DNA of 64,000 nucleotides from positions 434,001 to 498,000 of the forward strand of contig NC_050734.1 in assembly GCF_014133895.1 (NCBI RefSeq). The letters are read 5' to 3'. Position 1 is the first letter of the stretch. The number at the start of each line of letters is the position of its first letter. Source of the DNA: Torulaspora globosa. Its lineage: Eukaryota; Ascomycota; Saccharomycetes; Saccharomycetales; Saccharomycetaceae. Below are positions 28,114 through 36,785 of this stretch, piece by piece. A program made the position numbers and the translations under genes. A model generated the notes under the pieces. The model saw only the letters and a list, made by a program, of their open reading frames with translations. It did no database searches and was not told the origin of the DNA.

Positions 28114-29454
28114 ATGGGGTCGGGCAAACATCTCGTTGTGTTTATCCATGGTTTGTGGGGCAACTATAAGCATATGAACTCTCTGAACACGGTGTTCGAG
28201 AGAGTTCTTGAAGGTAAACAGGAGTTTGTCTTTCTGACTCCCAGACAGAATGCTATGTTCAAGACGTTCGATGGGATTGAAATCGTGGGTTATAGAACAC
28301 TCTTGGAGATCTGCCAATTTATTGGCACGTTCAAGGATGAGCCTATCACCAAGATCAGCATTGTAGGTTATTCGATGGGTGGACTTATAGCTCGGTTTGT
28401 TATCGGCAAGATGTACGGTGAGTTTGGGAAGGTTTTCAGAGACATCGAGCCGCAGATCTTTCTCACCATGGCTACGCCGCATCTGGGAGTGGAATTTTAC
28501 AATCTTCAAAAATCGACTCTGAAAGGAATTTTCCAGGCGGTGATCAGAAGCCTGGGCTCCAGTATCTTGGGAAAAACAGGTAGAGAGATGTTCATTACCA
28601 ACTCAAGTAACGATGTTTTGGTTAAATTGACGCAAGGTGAGTTTTTGGACGGTCTGTCGAAGTTTAAGTGGAGGGCCGTGGTGGCTAATGTGAAGAACGA
28701 TAGGACAGTTGCATTCTACACTTCTTTTATCACGGACTGCGATCCCTTCCTTGCCACTAACAACGATGTCAAGTATATCTTCGAAGACAAGGTGCCAGGG
28801 TCCCACTATTCCAGGACCACTCCGCGGATCATTAGCATGGATCGGCTTGACCCGGAATTGAAAAGACCGAAACCGAAAAGAGACTTTTCAAGGTGGTTCA
28901 AGGTCTTGCCACTCATAGCCCTGTTCATCACGCTCATCCTTCCCGTAATGTTTTGTTTGAATATACTGGCAACCATTTATAGCAGCATCGTGACTTGGCG
29001 TTACAGAAAGCTGCTGCAGGAAGGTAAGCTGCCACTCTTAATTCACAACAAGTTAGGATTGAATGACGCTTTGAAAGAATATGCCACAGATATCTATGGG
29101 TCACTGATGAACGAAGAAGACGCTGAAGTGAATGATGATGAGTCGCAGGACGATATTTACGCCAATGGCGGAGAGGAGCATGTCCCGTGGAAGGAATTCA
29201 TCGACAAGTATTCAAGAGTTTGGTCAAATACAGAACAGTTTCCCAAATTGCCGCTTGACGAGAATCGGAGAACAATGCTAAAAAATTTAGACACACTAGA
29301 TTGGATAAGGGTTCCCATCTATATCAAATCTGCTAACGCTCATGGCGGAATCGTGGCCAGGAAGGGGCTCGATGATGACGTTCCGGACACGAGCGTCGCA
29401 TGTTTAGAATTCACGGCCCAACTAGCACAGTATCTCTTGGCTCATTGCAATTGA
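28114..29454 (+). CDS. LPL1: Lipid-droplet phospholipase Lpl1
   Basis: Alpha/beta hydrolase with phospholipase activity at lipid droplets in S. cerevisiae (YOR059C). The 446-residue product has HLVVFIHGLWGNYKHM near the N-terminus (oxyanion-hole HG) and the nucleophile elbow GYSMGG with serine 87. A hydrophobic segment LPLIALFITLILPVMF lies near residues 267-282, probably the membrane or droplet anchor. The C-terminal block LDWIRVPIYIKSANAHGGIV carries the likely catalytic histidine. It converges on AIM29 with only 33 bp between stops. Confidence 0.9.
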   Translation: MGSGKHLVVFIHGLWGNYKHMNSLNTVFERVLEGKQEFVFLTPRQNAMFKTFDGIEIVGYRTLLEICQFIGTFKDEPITKISIVGYSMGGLIARFVIGKMYGEFGKVFRDIEPQIFLTMATPHLGVEFYNLQKSTLKGIFQAVIRSLGSSILGKTGREMFITNSSNDVLVKLTQGEFLDGLSKFKWRAVVANVKNDRTVAFYTSFITDCDPFLATNNDVKYIFEDKVPGSHYSRTTPRIISMDRLDPELKRPKPKRDFSRWFKVLPLIALFITLILPVMFCLNILATIYSSIVTWRYRKLLQEGKLPLLIHNKLGLNDALKEYATDIYGSLMNEEDAEVNDDESQDDIYANGGEEHVPWKEFIDKYSRVWSNTEQFPKLPLDENRRTMLKNLDTLDWIRVPIYIKSANAHGGIVARKGLDDDVPDTSVACLEFTAQLAQYLLAHCN

Positions 29455-29487
29455 CGACCACAACTTTTCTGGCTTTATCAATATTCT

Positions 29488-29922
29488 TTACAACCATTTT
29501 TCTTCCGGATTCGCTTTGAATTTAAGGTAATCTTCCAGGTTGAAAAGTGTGATTTCAGTTTCATTTTCTATACCATACTGGCAAAGTTTCTTGTCGTTAT
29601 TTTGTAAATCCAGCACCCAGTCCTCGTCATGATCAAAGTTTATCACCAAATTGACCGTTTTCGATCCGTGGGCATGTGTATATATCTTCAAGCGGTTATA
29701 GTTAACATTGCGAAATGGCCTAAAAGCTCCCTCCTTGTTAATTCGTTCCAGACAGTCGTCCAACAGATCTCTGGCGGTTTTGCTCTGTAAATCATAGTTT
29801 TGCAAAACCATGTTCTTTACGTTTCTGTACGGAAAAGACTTGACGACTCTGATCGTTAGAGTAGAACTGGTCAAAGGTTTACTGCCCGAGGTTAAAGGTT
29901 CTTCAATGTCACAGTCAACCAT
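29488..29922 (-). CDS. AIM29: Aim29-type protein of unknown function
   Basis: The 144-residue product resembles S. cerevisiae YKR074W/Aim29 (155 residues), named for altered mitochondrial inheritance and otherwise uncharacterised. The visible blocks are LTIRVVKSFPYRNVKNMVL, TARDLLDDCLERI, YNRLKIYTHAHGSKTVNL and DEDWVLDL. The mixed alpha/beta pattern is compact, with no signal or membrane segment. This is the family of the human C7orf50/UPF0538-type proteins as I recall. Start ATG at 29920-29922. Confidence 0.88.
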   Translation of the reverse strand: MVDCDIEEPLTSGSKPLTSSTLTIRVVKSFPYRNVKNMVLQNYDLQSKTARDLLDDCLERINKEGAFRPFRNVNYNRLKIYTHAHGSKTVNLVINFDHDEDWVLDLQNNDKKLCQYGIENETEITLFNLEDYLKFKANPEEKWL

Positions 29923-30056
29923 TTGCAGTTCAAGCTAGGGATTCCAAGAGCTTTTAGATCAGATATAAGCGTTAATGTTGAGATGTGATTGATCGACGCC
30001 GATTATAAAAGCTTGGTGGTCTGGCAAACTTAGATCTGAGAAGAAAAAAATAAGAA

Positions 30057-30151
30057 CTCCTCATAGGGGGCTCGAACCCCTGACATTTCGGTTATCCTTG
30101 ATTTAAGCGATGCTTAAAAGCCGAACGCTCTACCAACTGAGCTAACAAGGA
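30057..30151 (-). tRNA. tRNA-Lys(UUU) with intron
   Basis: On the minus strand the gene begins TCCTTGTTAGCTCAGTTGG and ends with the T arm GGGGTTCGAGCCCCC, acceptor strand ATGAGGA and discriminator G. The anticodon is TTT. A 22-base intron follows one base after the anticodon, and the ripened molecule would be 73 bases. Acceptor pairs are all canonical or G-U. Sequence and intron position match S. cerevisiae tK(UUU). A Ty3-type remnant lies on its 5' side. Confidence 0.95.
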
Positions 30152-30524
30152 TGAGTTCTCGTTTGTTCAAAAAATATATAGAACTAATGCAGGCTGGGGT
30201 TGGGTTGAAACAACGCTTCTCAGTCATAAAGTGATAAGGTCCAAGTGAATGGTCTAATCAAGACAAATCCAGACTGTTATTAGTGGAACTCGAGTGGAGA
30301 AATCCAGGATTGGCATTGAACACAACTGGTAGGTTGAAGGTTACTGGCTGTCTTTGTCTGAAAATAAATCTCCTGTCAACATCAGCTCCGAAATCCCAGA
30401 GGAGAGTTCAGAGATCCCTTTTGAGTTTAGACACATGCTCCCCTATATCCTGCCATTATGCTTGGAAGATACGGTGAAGGATACCGGTAACGCATGAAGT
30501 ATCATATGGAAACATTTCCTTGCA

Positions 30525-31140
30525 AAAGCTAGGCATCTCGTGTTGTTTACCTGAAGAGACATCTGAGAGGTCCGGCCGCAGATTGGGCTCATCAATACAT
30601 GAATGAGAACGACCAGGACAACCTGGACGAGTCCTTTGACGACCTCATTAAAGTGTTCGGGAAACGCTTCCACAGAGAACCTGATGTCCATGCACTATGG
30701 AGCGCCCTAAAGGAATTATCTGAAGAAAACCTTGGCGTTGAACGGCTGAACCAGCATTTCAACAAGTACTGGGAACATATGCCCAAAGCGTTCAAGTATG
30801 ATGAACAGGTCGCGATAGCTTTTTATACCTGACAGCTCTGTAAGCCCACACTCGATAATGTATGCCGAAACAAACCTTTCACCTTGAGAGAGGCAATGAA
30901 GGAGGCGTTTTTCAGAATCGGGCATCATTTGATGACCGTAACGCCAGCGGTGCTGGAGATACTACCGTCTCTGCAGTCTTTGGCTCCAAAAATAATAGAT
31001 GGAAGAGATCCAGGAATCAAGAGAGAGTCCGTTCTAGTAAGCGACTAAGGTTCCTTCCAAAGACGACTGTATAAAACAGCAGCTATGGTTTTACTGCAAG
31101 ACAAAAGGTCGCCATTTGAACAAATGCAGGGCTCGTGGAT
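30525..31140 (+). pseudogene. Broken Ty3-type gag (capsid and zinc knuckle)
   Basis: From about 30525 the frame resembles Ty3 capsid: VVYLKRHLRGPAADWAHQY, then LSEENLGVERLNQHFNKYW and MPKAFKYDEQVAI. A stop interrupts it at 30830-30832, but homology continues in the same frame with NKPFTLREAMKEAF. After a frame change, WFYCKTKGRHLNKC (about 31093-31134) aligns with the Ty3 zinc knuckle CX2CX4HX4C. Its first ligand is changed from Cys to Trp. The 5' end of gag is too decayed to follow. Confidence 0.8.
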
Positions 31141-31232
31141 CGGAAATACACCCAGTGTATACTAAAAAATCAGCCAATTGTAGATTATATTTCCATTCCA
31201 GACATCGATACGGCTGAAAAATTGGTAGCAGA

Positions 31233-31470
31233 TTAATGTTTGATAGTGGATCGCCCACTTCATTCATCCGTTCGGATATGGTGAAGTTACTGAACGTGGG
31301 TAAATACAAACCCATTACTATTCCAACTCAGAAGTTTATCCCTACCAAAGCGTCGACTATTAGCCGAAGCTGTGAGGCTAACCTTTCCTGTCGAAGGCTT
31401 TCAGGTCACAGTAGCGGCATATGTCGTGGAGATTATGAGCTATGAAATGTTGATTGGATTCGCTACCCGA
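31233..31470 (+). pseudogene. Broken Ty3-type aspartic protease
   Basis: FDSGSPTSFIRSDMVKLLN (from about 31236) matches the Ty3 protease active-site block, with the catalytic DSG kept. After a frameshift near 31366-31370 the second half continues as VRLTFPVEGFQVTVAAYVV and then MSYEMLIGF, matching the Ty3 flap and hydrophobic-hydrophobic-glycine segment. A stop lies immediately before the active-site block in this frame. Confidence 0.8.
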
Positions 31471-32241
31471 ACTTTTTTCAATGGTACGACATCAAGTCCG
31501 AACCTGAAAGCTTATAACAACTTCGGCAGAGCTACTGTTCTGATTATGATTCTGCTGTTAATGATGGTAACTCTAGATCTTCTGAAACGTCTCTTTCGCC
31601 CGGTATTCCCGAAATGATTGGACTGAAATCCGTTGAAAATCGTAGTGAAGCCAAATTCGAGGATCCTCCTCCTATTCCCACTACTTCTGACACATCTAAT
31701 GCGCAAAGGGCATATGCAGCTAGTTGTTCTCCTTCATGTATTGGTGACCCCATTCTGGGGCAGAAGCTCTGCATAGATGATACAGGGAGCATCGCCCTTC
31801 CACCCTATCACATGGACACATCATATCCTTCCTGTTTATCCGTATCATTCAATGTGCCTTGACAACACAGGTCTGGGTGCCATGATTAGGAGGCCCGTAT
31901 TCTAATGGAATTGCTGGGCCTACCTCCACTTAAAATTGGACTTCATCGTGACAAGAAAAGAATAATTAATTCAGACAGACGCGGTAGAAACTACACATGG
32001 GTCCGCATTGTCAGGATAGTTTAACAGACAGAACAGAATAACTTAAAAGAGACTCAAGGCTAAATTGTCAATTCAGAATCGGATAAATTGGCCTCAACAT
32101 CCCGTTAAAACCTGTCGGTATCAGAACGAGATGTTAGAGCGATTCCTGCAACTAGCATCTGCGAAATCATTATTCTCAGGTATATAAACGTCGAGACTAC
32201 CATAAGGATGCAATAAATCCTAACGTTCTTGCAGTGGGGAG

Positions 32242-32324
32242 TTACCCGGCTTTGGATGAAAGTGTCACGTGGTCTCTTTTAGGATGAAATATGTTTGTGT
32301 CCATTTAGGGAAAGTTGTAAACAA
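32242..32324 (+). promoter_or_regulatory. Reb1 site and Mcm1-like/Forkhead pair upstream of ASE1
   Basis: TTACCCGG at 32242-32249 fits Reb1. CCATTTAGGG at 32301-32310 is one mismatch from the Mcm1 CC(A/T-rich)6GG box. GTAAACAA at 32317-32324 is a perfect Forkhead (Fkh1/2) site. The six-base spacing is the arrangement seen in the G2/M CLB2-cluster promoters, about 146-169 bp before the ASE1 ATG. A CACGTG lies between them near 32266. Confidence 0.55.
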
Positions 32325-32469
32325 AGTTGCAAAAACGGCAAGACATCGAATAATGAACTATAGATGCCTAGCCCTGCAGTCATTAAACTGATATAGCTGA
32401 AGTGGATTAGATGGTGAGTCGCATCTGGTAAGTTCAGCTATTCGGAGCGTTGCTGTTCATCGAGCGGCA

Positions 32470-35160
32470 ATGGTTTCTATCTCTGCAACTCCATCTTCAA
32501 TAGATATGATGAAAATATCCAGTTACAGCAATGGATCGCCGTTGACAACAACAGCAACTTCCACAAATACTTTGGGACCTCTGATCGCGACGCCGACAGC
32601 TAATGAGCGGATGGATCTGGTATGCGATTCGAAGGATTGTATGAAGTTGACGCCAGTTAACTTGAAATGTCTGGCATCTCCGATACGGCAGTCGTGCTTT
32701 GAAGTAGAGGAGTACAATGCTCATCGAAGTCTTGTGGCAGGCGATGTTTACAAGGAAAACTTCTCGCTGATTTCTAGACAATTGGAGAAACTTTTGGAGA
32801 ATCTAGATGTCATATTCAAGACCATAGGCTATTCCAACTCCGAGATAATAAATAAGGAGAAAATGGTCTTCAATACGCTATCGAACTCGATCAATGAATT
32901 TTTCGAGGAAGCTGAGAGAGATATGAAAGTCCTAACGGAAGAGAACGAATCCTCGCAAGAGATTCTTAATCGAATATTGGAAATAATTCATGATCCTAGC
33001 GGGCTACAATCGATACCAGACTTATATGTGAGGAACGCTATACTGGTACCTGAGAGCAAGAACGTTCCTGGATCTCCCAGAAAGCCGCTTTCACTTTTGA
33101 GTAAACAAAAATTGCTGACATCGGCCAAAACGTACGTATTCGAAGCGTATCTGCCCAAGCTTATGAGGTATTTGCAGGGTTGCATACAGCTGATGACGGT
33201 ATTCGAAGCGATCAAGGAGCCTCTACCGAATTTACCAATGGCCAATGTCATGTATTTCGTTCCCAGCCCGGACGTCTCAAAACGACTTAGGGATGCACTA
33301 AAGCGATGTCACAACGATGTTGATCTCATCTCTACATTTATTAAAGAAAACAAGCAAGAGCTGCTCTTCAGCGGGAAGTTTAGCGATATCTCAAGCGAAA
33401 TGACTCAGAAAATATTTCAATCTGCCGCGATCTACGAGGAGGAATATAAGAAGAGATTGAATGAAATAGTGTCAACTAAAACCGCATTGGAAGATCTTTT
33501 CAAAGTACTGCATATTGATCTGAAAAATGATCTCGATCCACAAACAATAGATATTTTATCCTACTATTCGGGTATTAAATCTGTTGAACGTCTTGACCGA
33601 TATCTGCCGGTGCATCAGCAAGTCAGGAATCATTTGCAAGAAACGATAAAAAAATTCCAGGATATCCATAGAGTACGAACCGAAAGCAAAGAGAAGCTGT
33701 TGAATAAATGCCAGAATCTTTGGCTAAAACTGAAAGTGCCTGCAACGTACGTGGAATCGTTCCTTTCCCAAACGGCTGGTCTGTCCCTTGATTCCATAAA
33801 AAAAGTCTCCCAGGAGCTGGAGAAACTGGAATCAATGAAGAAGCGTATAATCAAGACGCTTGTGAATGAATCATGGCAAAAAATAGAAGAACTGTGGAAA
33901 ATTTTACAGTACGACGAGCAGGAAAAATCACAGTTTTTGCTTACTTTCGATACATTAAGGAAATCAAGCTCAACCCTCCAGGATGATGAGAAACTGCTTG
34001 AGGCTTGCGAGAAAGAGATTCAAATTCTCGAAAAAAAATTAGCCGTCTACACACCAGTATTACAGCTCATCAAGGAGTTTAAGCAGCTGCAGGCAGATAA
34101 GGCTTCCCTCGATGAGAGCTCTAAAGATTCCTCAAGGCTACTCTTGAGAAATTCGCACAAAATTCTCCTACAAGAAGAGAAAACGAGGAAAAGGATAACA
34201 CGGCACTTCCCCAGAGTAATCCAGGAGTTAAAAGAGGGTCTTTGCAAAATTCAGAGGCTCTTTGGCAAACCAGTATTTCTAGGTAATGAGAAGCTGATTG
34301 ATATTGTGACGCAGCAGGAAGAAGAAATTATCTCCAAATATCCCAGGAGTAGACTGAATCTTGGAGCTAGGAAGCCTAGTAGGGTCCAGATTAAACATAG
34401 CCCCAGCAAGGTTGAAAAGCCCCAACCGGTCGTGAAGAAGGAAAGATGCAATGACACGCTACGGGATATTGTTGTCACGAGTTTAAGCGCCTTTCATCAG
34501 ACCCCATTGACTAAGATCACCAAGAGGGAACCTGAAGCTAAATTTGCAGCAGAAACTCCAGAATGTGCGTCGCAGTCCAATAGCATACTACAGCTATCCA
34601 GGTTCTCAAGCCCTCCGCGAACCTTGAGAAAACTTTTACCACCAAGGATTATTACAAGACAGGAATCGTCAAAGATACCAGAAGTAAAGCTTAAACGGTC
34701 GGAAAGCTCGAACCTACAGTCCTCTCCAATATTTAGACCGAAAGCTCTTGGAACTAAAAGAGAGCTAGTGCGTCCCACAAGGCTTTTTGCCGTATCGCCG
34801 AACAAGATCAATCAACGGAGCAGTCAAATCCCAGTACTGCACAAATCTGTGTCTGCCATAGCCGAAATGATAGGCAGGATCAGCGACAAGGAAAATATCG
34901 TAGATTCTACTCCCAGATTTCAGAGAAAGCCATCTAACGAAGGTGTAACCTTGAGCAGTCCCTACAGAGAGCCAGAAAACAGTGTGTATAAGATTTCCAT
35001 GTCTCCTGATGGGAAATGCCAACTGAATGTAAAACAAGGCGACATAGATAGTGCCTACGATGAGACTAGTATCATCGATGCTGAGAATGACAAGGATTTT
35101 CAAACATGGAAGAACGAGCAGCTATTAAAAATTAATGAACATTCCAAGGATATTTTATAA
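32470..35160 (+). CDS. ASE1: Spindle midzone microtubule bundler Ase1 (MAP65/PRC1)
   Basis: Crosslinks antiparallel microtubules in the anaphase midzone. The 896-residue product is close to S. cerevisiae Ase1 (885). After a polar leader, residues about 85-620 are long helical repeats, with the microtubule-binding spectrin block FGKPVFLGNEKLIDIVTQQE... preceded by CQNLWLKLKVP and LESMKKRIIKTLV. The C-terminal third is basic, disordered and has several SP/TP sites (SSPPR, SSPIF, DSTPR), plausible Cdk1 targets, and a KEN box (KENI, near residue 807) that could direct APC-dependent degradation. Orthologue YOR058C. Confidence 0.93.
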   Translation: MVSISATPSSIDMMKISSYSNGSPLTTTATSTNTLGPLIATPTANERMDLVCDSKDCMKLTPVNLKCLASPIRQSCFEVEEYNAHRSLVAGDVYKENFSLISRQLEKLLENLDVIFKTIGYSNSEIINKEKMVFNTLSNSINEFFEEAERDMKVLTEENESSQEILNRILEIIHDPSGLQSIPDLYVRNAILVPESKNVPGSPRKPLSLLSKQKLLTSAKTYVFEAYLPKLMRYLQGCIQLMTVFEAIKEPLPNLPMANVMYFVPSPDVSKRLRDALKRCHNDVDLISTFIKENKQELLFSGKFSDISSEMTQKIFQSAAIYEEEYKKRLNEIVSTKTALEDLFKVLHIDLKNDLDPQTIDILSYYSGIKSVERLDRYLPVHQQVRNHLQETIKKFQDIHRVRTESKEKLLNKCQNLWLKLKVPATYVESFLSQTAGLSLDSIKKVSQELEKLESMKKRIIKTLVNESWQKIEELWKILQYDEQEKSQFLLTFDTLRKSSSTLQDDEKLLEACEKEIQILEKKLAVYTPVLQLIKEFKQLQADKASLDESSKDSSRLLLRNSHKILLQEEKTRKRITRHFPRVIQELKEGLCKIQRLFGKPVFLGNEKLIDIVTQQEEEIISKYPRSRLNLGARKPSRVQIKHSPSKVEKPQPVVKKERCNDTLRDIVVTSLSAFHQTPLTKITKREPEAKFAAETPECASQSNSILQLSRFSSPPRTLRKLLPPRIITRQESSKIPEVKLKRSESSNLQSSPIFRPKALGTKRELVRPTRLFAVSPNKINQRSSQIPVLHKSVSAIAEMIGRISDKENIVDSTPRFQRKPSNEGVTLSSPYREPENSVYKISMSPDGKCQLNVKQGDIDSAYDETSIIDAENDKDFQTWKNEQLLKINEHSKDIL

Positions 35161-35242
35161 ACAGAAACACAAAACTGCATAGGCTAGTTTACGTAATGAT
35201 GATGCGATTTGTAACAATAGATAAAAGACGAAATTGAAAGGT

Positions 35243-36367
35243 CTACCAGCTCTTAGCTTCCATGCCTTCCGGTGGAGCTGTTTCGACTCTTTTCTTGGAT
35301 ACATCCTCCCAGTTGGTATTTAGTGCTGTTCCATTACTCTCTATGAACGATTTCATCATTGCTCTCTTAGTGTCTGGGTCCGCATCGGCGTACAGCTTTT
35401 GGAAAAACGCATCAGCAGAAGTGGAATCATCGTCGTTCTCGTCATCCAGGTCAAGCTTGGACCAGTCAATTTGCTTCTTGGAAGACGAAGGATAGCTGAG
35501 CGGCACATCTGTGCTCGAATTATTCGAAACTGAGGTATGAGGCGCGGCCTGAGCGGGACTTTCATCTTCAAGCGTTTTCCATTGCAAATTCTGCTTCTTC
35601 TTGAAGGTAATTTCCAACTTCTTTGTGAAGAGCTTGGCAGCGACTCCCTCTGGCATCACTTCATGTGCCAATTTTATAGCATATTGAAACTCAGAGCTGG
35701 ATCCAGGAATCAAGTACGAGATTTCTGCCGATCTTTTATCGGCCGCTTGTACGTGAACTGTCACATCTTTATCTGATTGAGGAAGGCGGGACGTAAACAG
35801 CGAAATGACGATATCATTCGACGTTTGGTACCAGTCAGTCCTCAGCTTCTCTTCAACTTGGACAGGTTTACTCTCCACGATGGCAGATGGCTGTTGAGCT
35901 TCTTTCACAGGCAGTTCCCGAATATCCTCGGCCCTTGGCACTTGCTTTTTGGCTCTTTTCTTCAGCTTTCGGTCCAGTTCCGCTTCCCACATCGGCAAGG
36001 TGTCGTCCTTATACCCATACTCTTTACATTTTCCCATGAAGCTGCTGGCCCTATCATAGTCCTTATCATTGAAGTAATGGACAAAGTGGCGGAAGTAAAC
36101 CAAACCAACTTTAGATCTGTCGCCTCTCGCCTGACTCAATTTCAACGCATCCTCCAAAAGCTGCCGGGCATTTTCGAGCGTCTGGTCGTTATGCCAGCCA
36201 GAAAATCCATAATAAAGCTTTTCCAACGCTGCTGCTTTGTAAACCGTACCCATCAAGTTCCCAGGGTAGTCGGTCAGGATTTTGTCATACAATTGCAGAG
36301 CCTTCAACGGATCGCGGTCGTCATATAAAACACTATATGCCGCTTTCAAGTCTTTATCGACAGGCAT
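35243..36367 (-). CDS. SGT1: Hsp90 co-chaperone and SCF/kinetochore factor Sgt1
   Basis: Sgt1 links Hsp90 to Skp1 for assembly of SCF ligases and the CBF3 kinetochore complex. The 374-residue product has the three family parts. TPR-like helices fill residues about 1-130. A CS domain lies near residues 175-270 (DWYQTSNDIVISLFTSRLP, with LEITFKKKQNLQW). The SGS domain at the C-terminus has KKQIDWSKLDLDDE, AFFQKLYADADPDTKRAMMK and SFIESNGTALNTNWEDV. Length is near S. cerevisiae (395). It is divergent from NOB1 and converges on ASE1. Orthologue YOR057W. Confidence 0.95.
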   Translation of the reverse strand: MPVDKDLKAAYSVLYDDRDPLKALQLYDKILTDYPGNLMGTVYKAAALEKLYYGFSGWHNDQTLENARQLLEDALKLSQARGDRSKVGLVYFRHFVHYFNDKDYDRASSFMGKCKEYGYKDDTLPMWEAELDRKLKKRAKKQVPRAEDIRELPVKEAQQPSAIVESKPVQVEEKLRTDWYQTSNDIVISLFTSRLPQSDKDVTVHVQAADKRSAEISYLIPGSSSEFQYAIKLAHEVMPEGVAAKLFTKKLEITFKKKQNLQWKTLEDESPAQAAPHTSVSNNSSTDVPLSYPSSSKKQIDWSKLDLDDENDDDSTSADAFFQKLYADADPDTKRAMMKSFIESNGTALNTNWEDVSKKRVETAPPEGMEAKSW

Positions 36368-36685
36368 TGCTTAGATCAACCACAGAGACCTGCTAACAAC
36401 ACAGTTCTTGGCTCTTCATCAACTGACCATTCACCTTATAATGATCAAATCCATGACGTATAAAGAGACCGCCAAGAACTTAACTATGGGCTTTATCGCC
36501 AAGACTTGAGATTTCCGGCAGCTAAACGGTATAAAGAGGCCACCAAGCCCGGATTTCGATTGCAATTCCTATTCTCATCATCATCGGCCAGCATTGAAGT
36601 GCTTTGTTGGACGCCAATGGGTCCATTTTTGGCCAAAATCCAAAAACGGCATCTCAAAGAGGCCTAATCGCTGCAAATTTTCTAT

Positions 36686-36708
36686 GCGATGAGATGAGAT
36701 GCGATGAG
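36686..36708 (+). promoter_or_regulatory. Two PAC motifs upstream of NOB1
   Basis: GCGATGAG occurs twice, at 36686-36693 and 36701-36708, joined by GATGAGAT-type sequence, 78-100 bp before the NOB1 ATG. PAC is the Dot6/Tod6 site of ribosome-biogenesis promoters. The remaining 418-bp SGT1-NOB1 spacer has no gene I recognise. Confidence 0.7.
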
Positions 36709-36785
36709 CTTTAAAGTGAAGAATTTCCACTAAAGCCTAGAGGAGGTTCACCATTGAGTCATTACTGTGAGTTGTATTGATTGCT

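Larger units (their letters stand above)
30164..32000 (+). mobile_element. Decayed Ty3-type (Metaviridae-like) retrotransposon
   Basis: On the upstream side of the tRNA-Lys gene lies about 1.8 kb with broken pieces of a Ty3-type element reading away from the tRNA. Capsid, zinc knuckle and protease pieces are recognisable in the right order, interrupted by stops and frameshifts. I find no convincing reverse transcriptase or integrase, and no clear LTR pair. Ty3 inserts just upstream of RNA polymerase III genes, so the position fits. Outer limits are estimates; a TG at 30164 close to the tRNA might be the old LTR edge. 31500-32469 has only short open frames and no gene I can name. Confidence 0.75.

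Noticed and set aside
32264..32330. CACGTG followed by T-rich sequence, considered as CDEI of a centromere
   Set aside because: No long AT-rich element and no CDEIII; fits a promoter E-box better.
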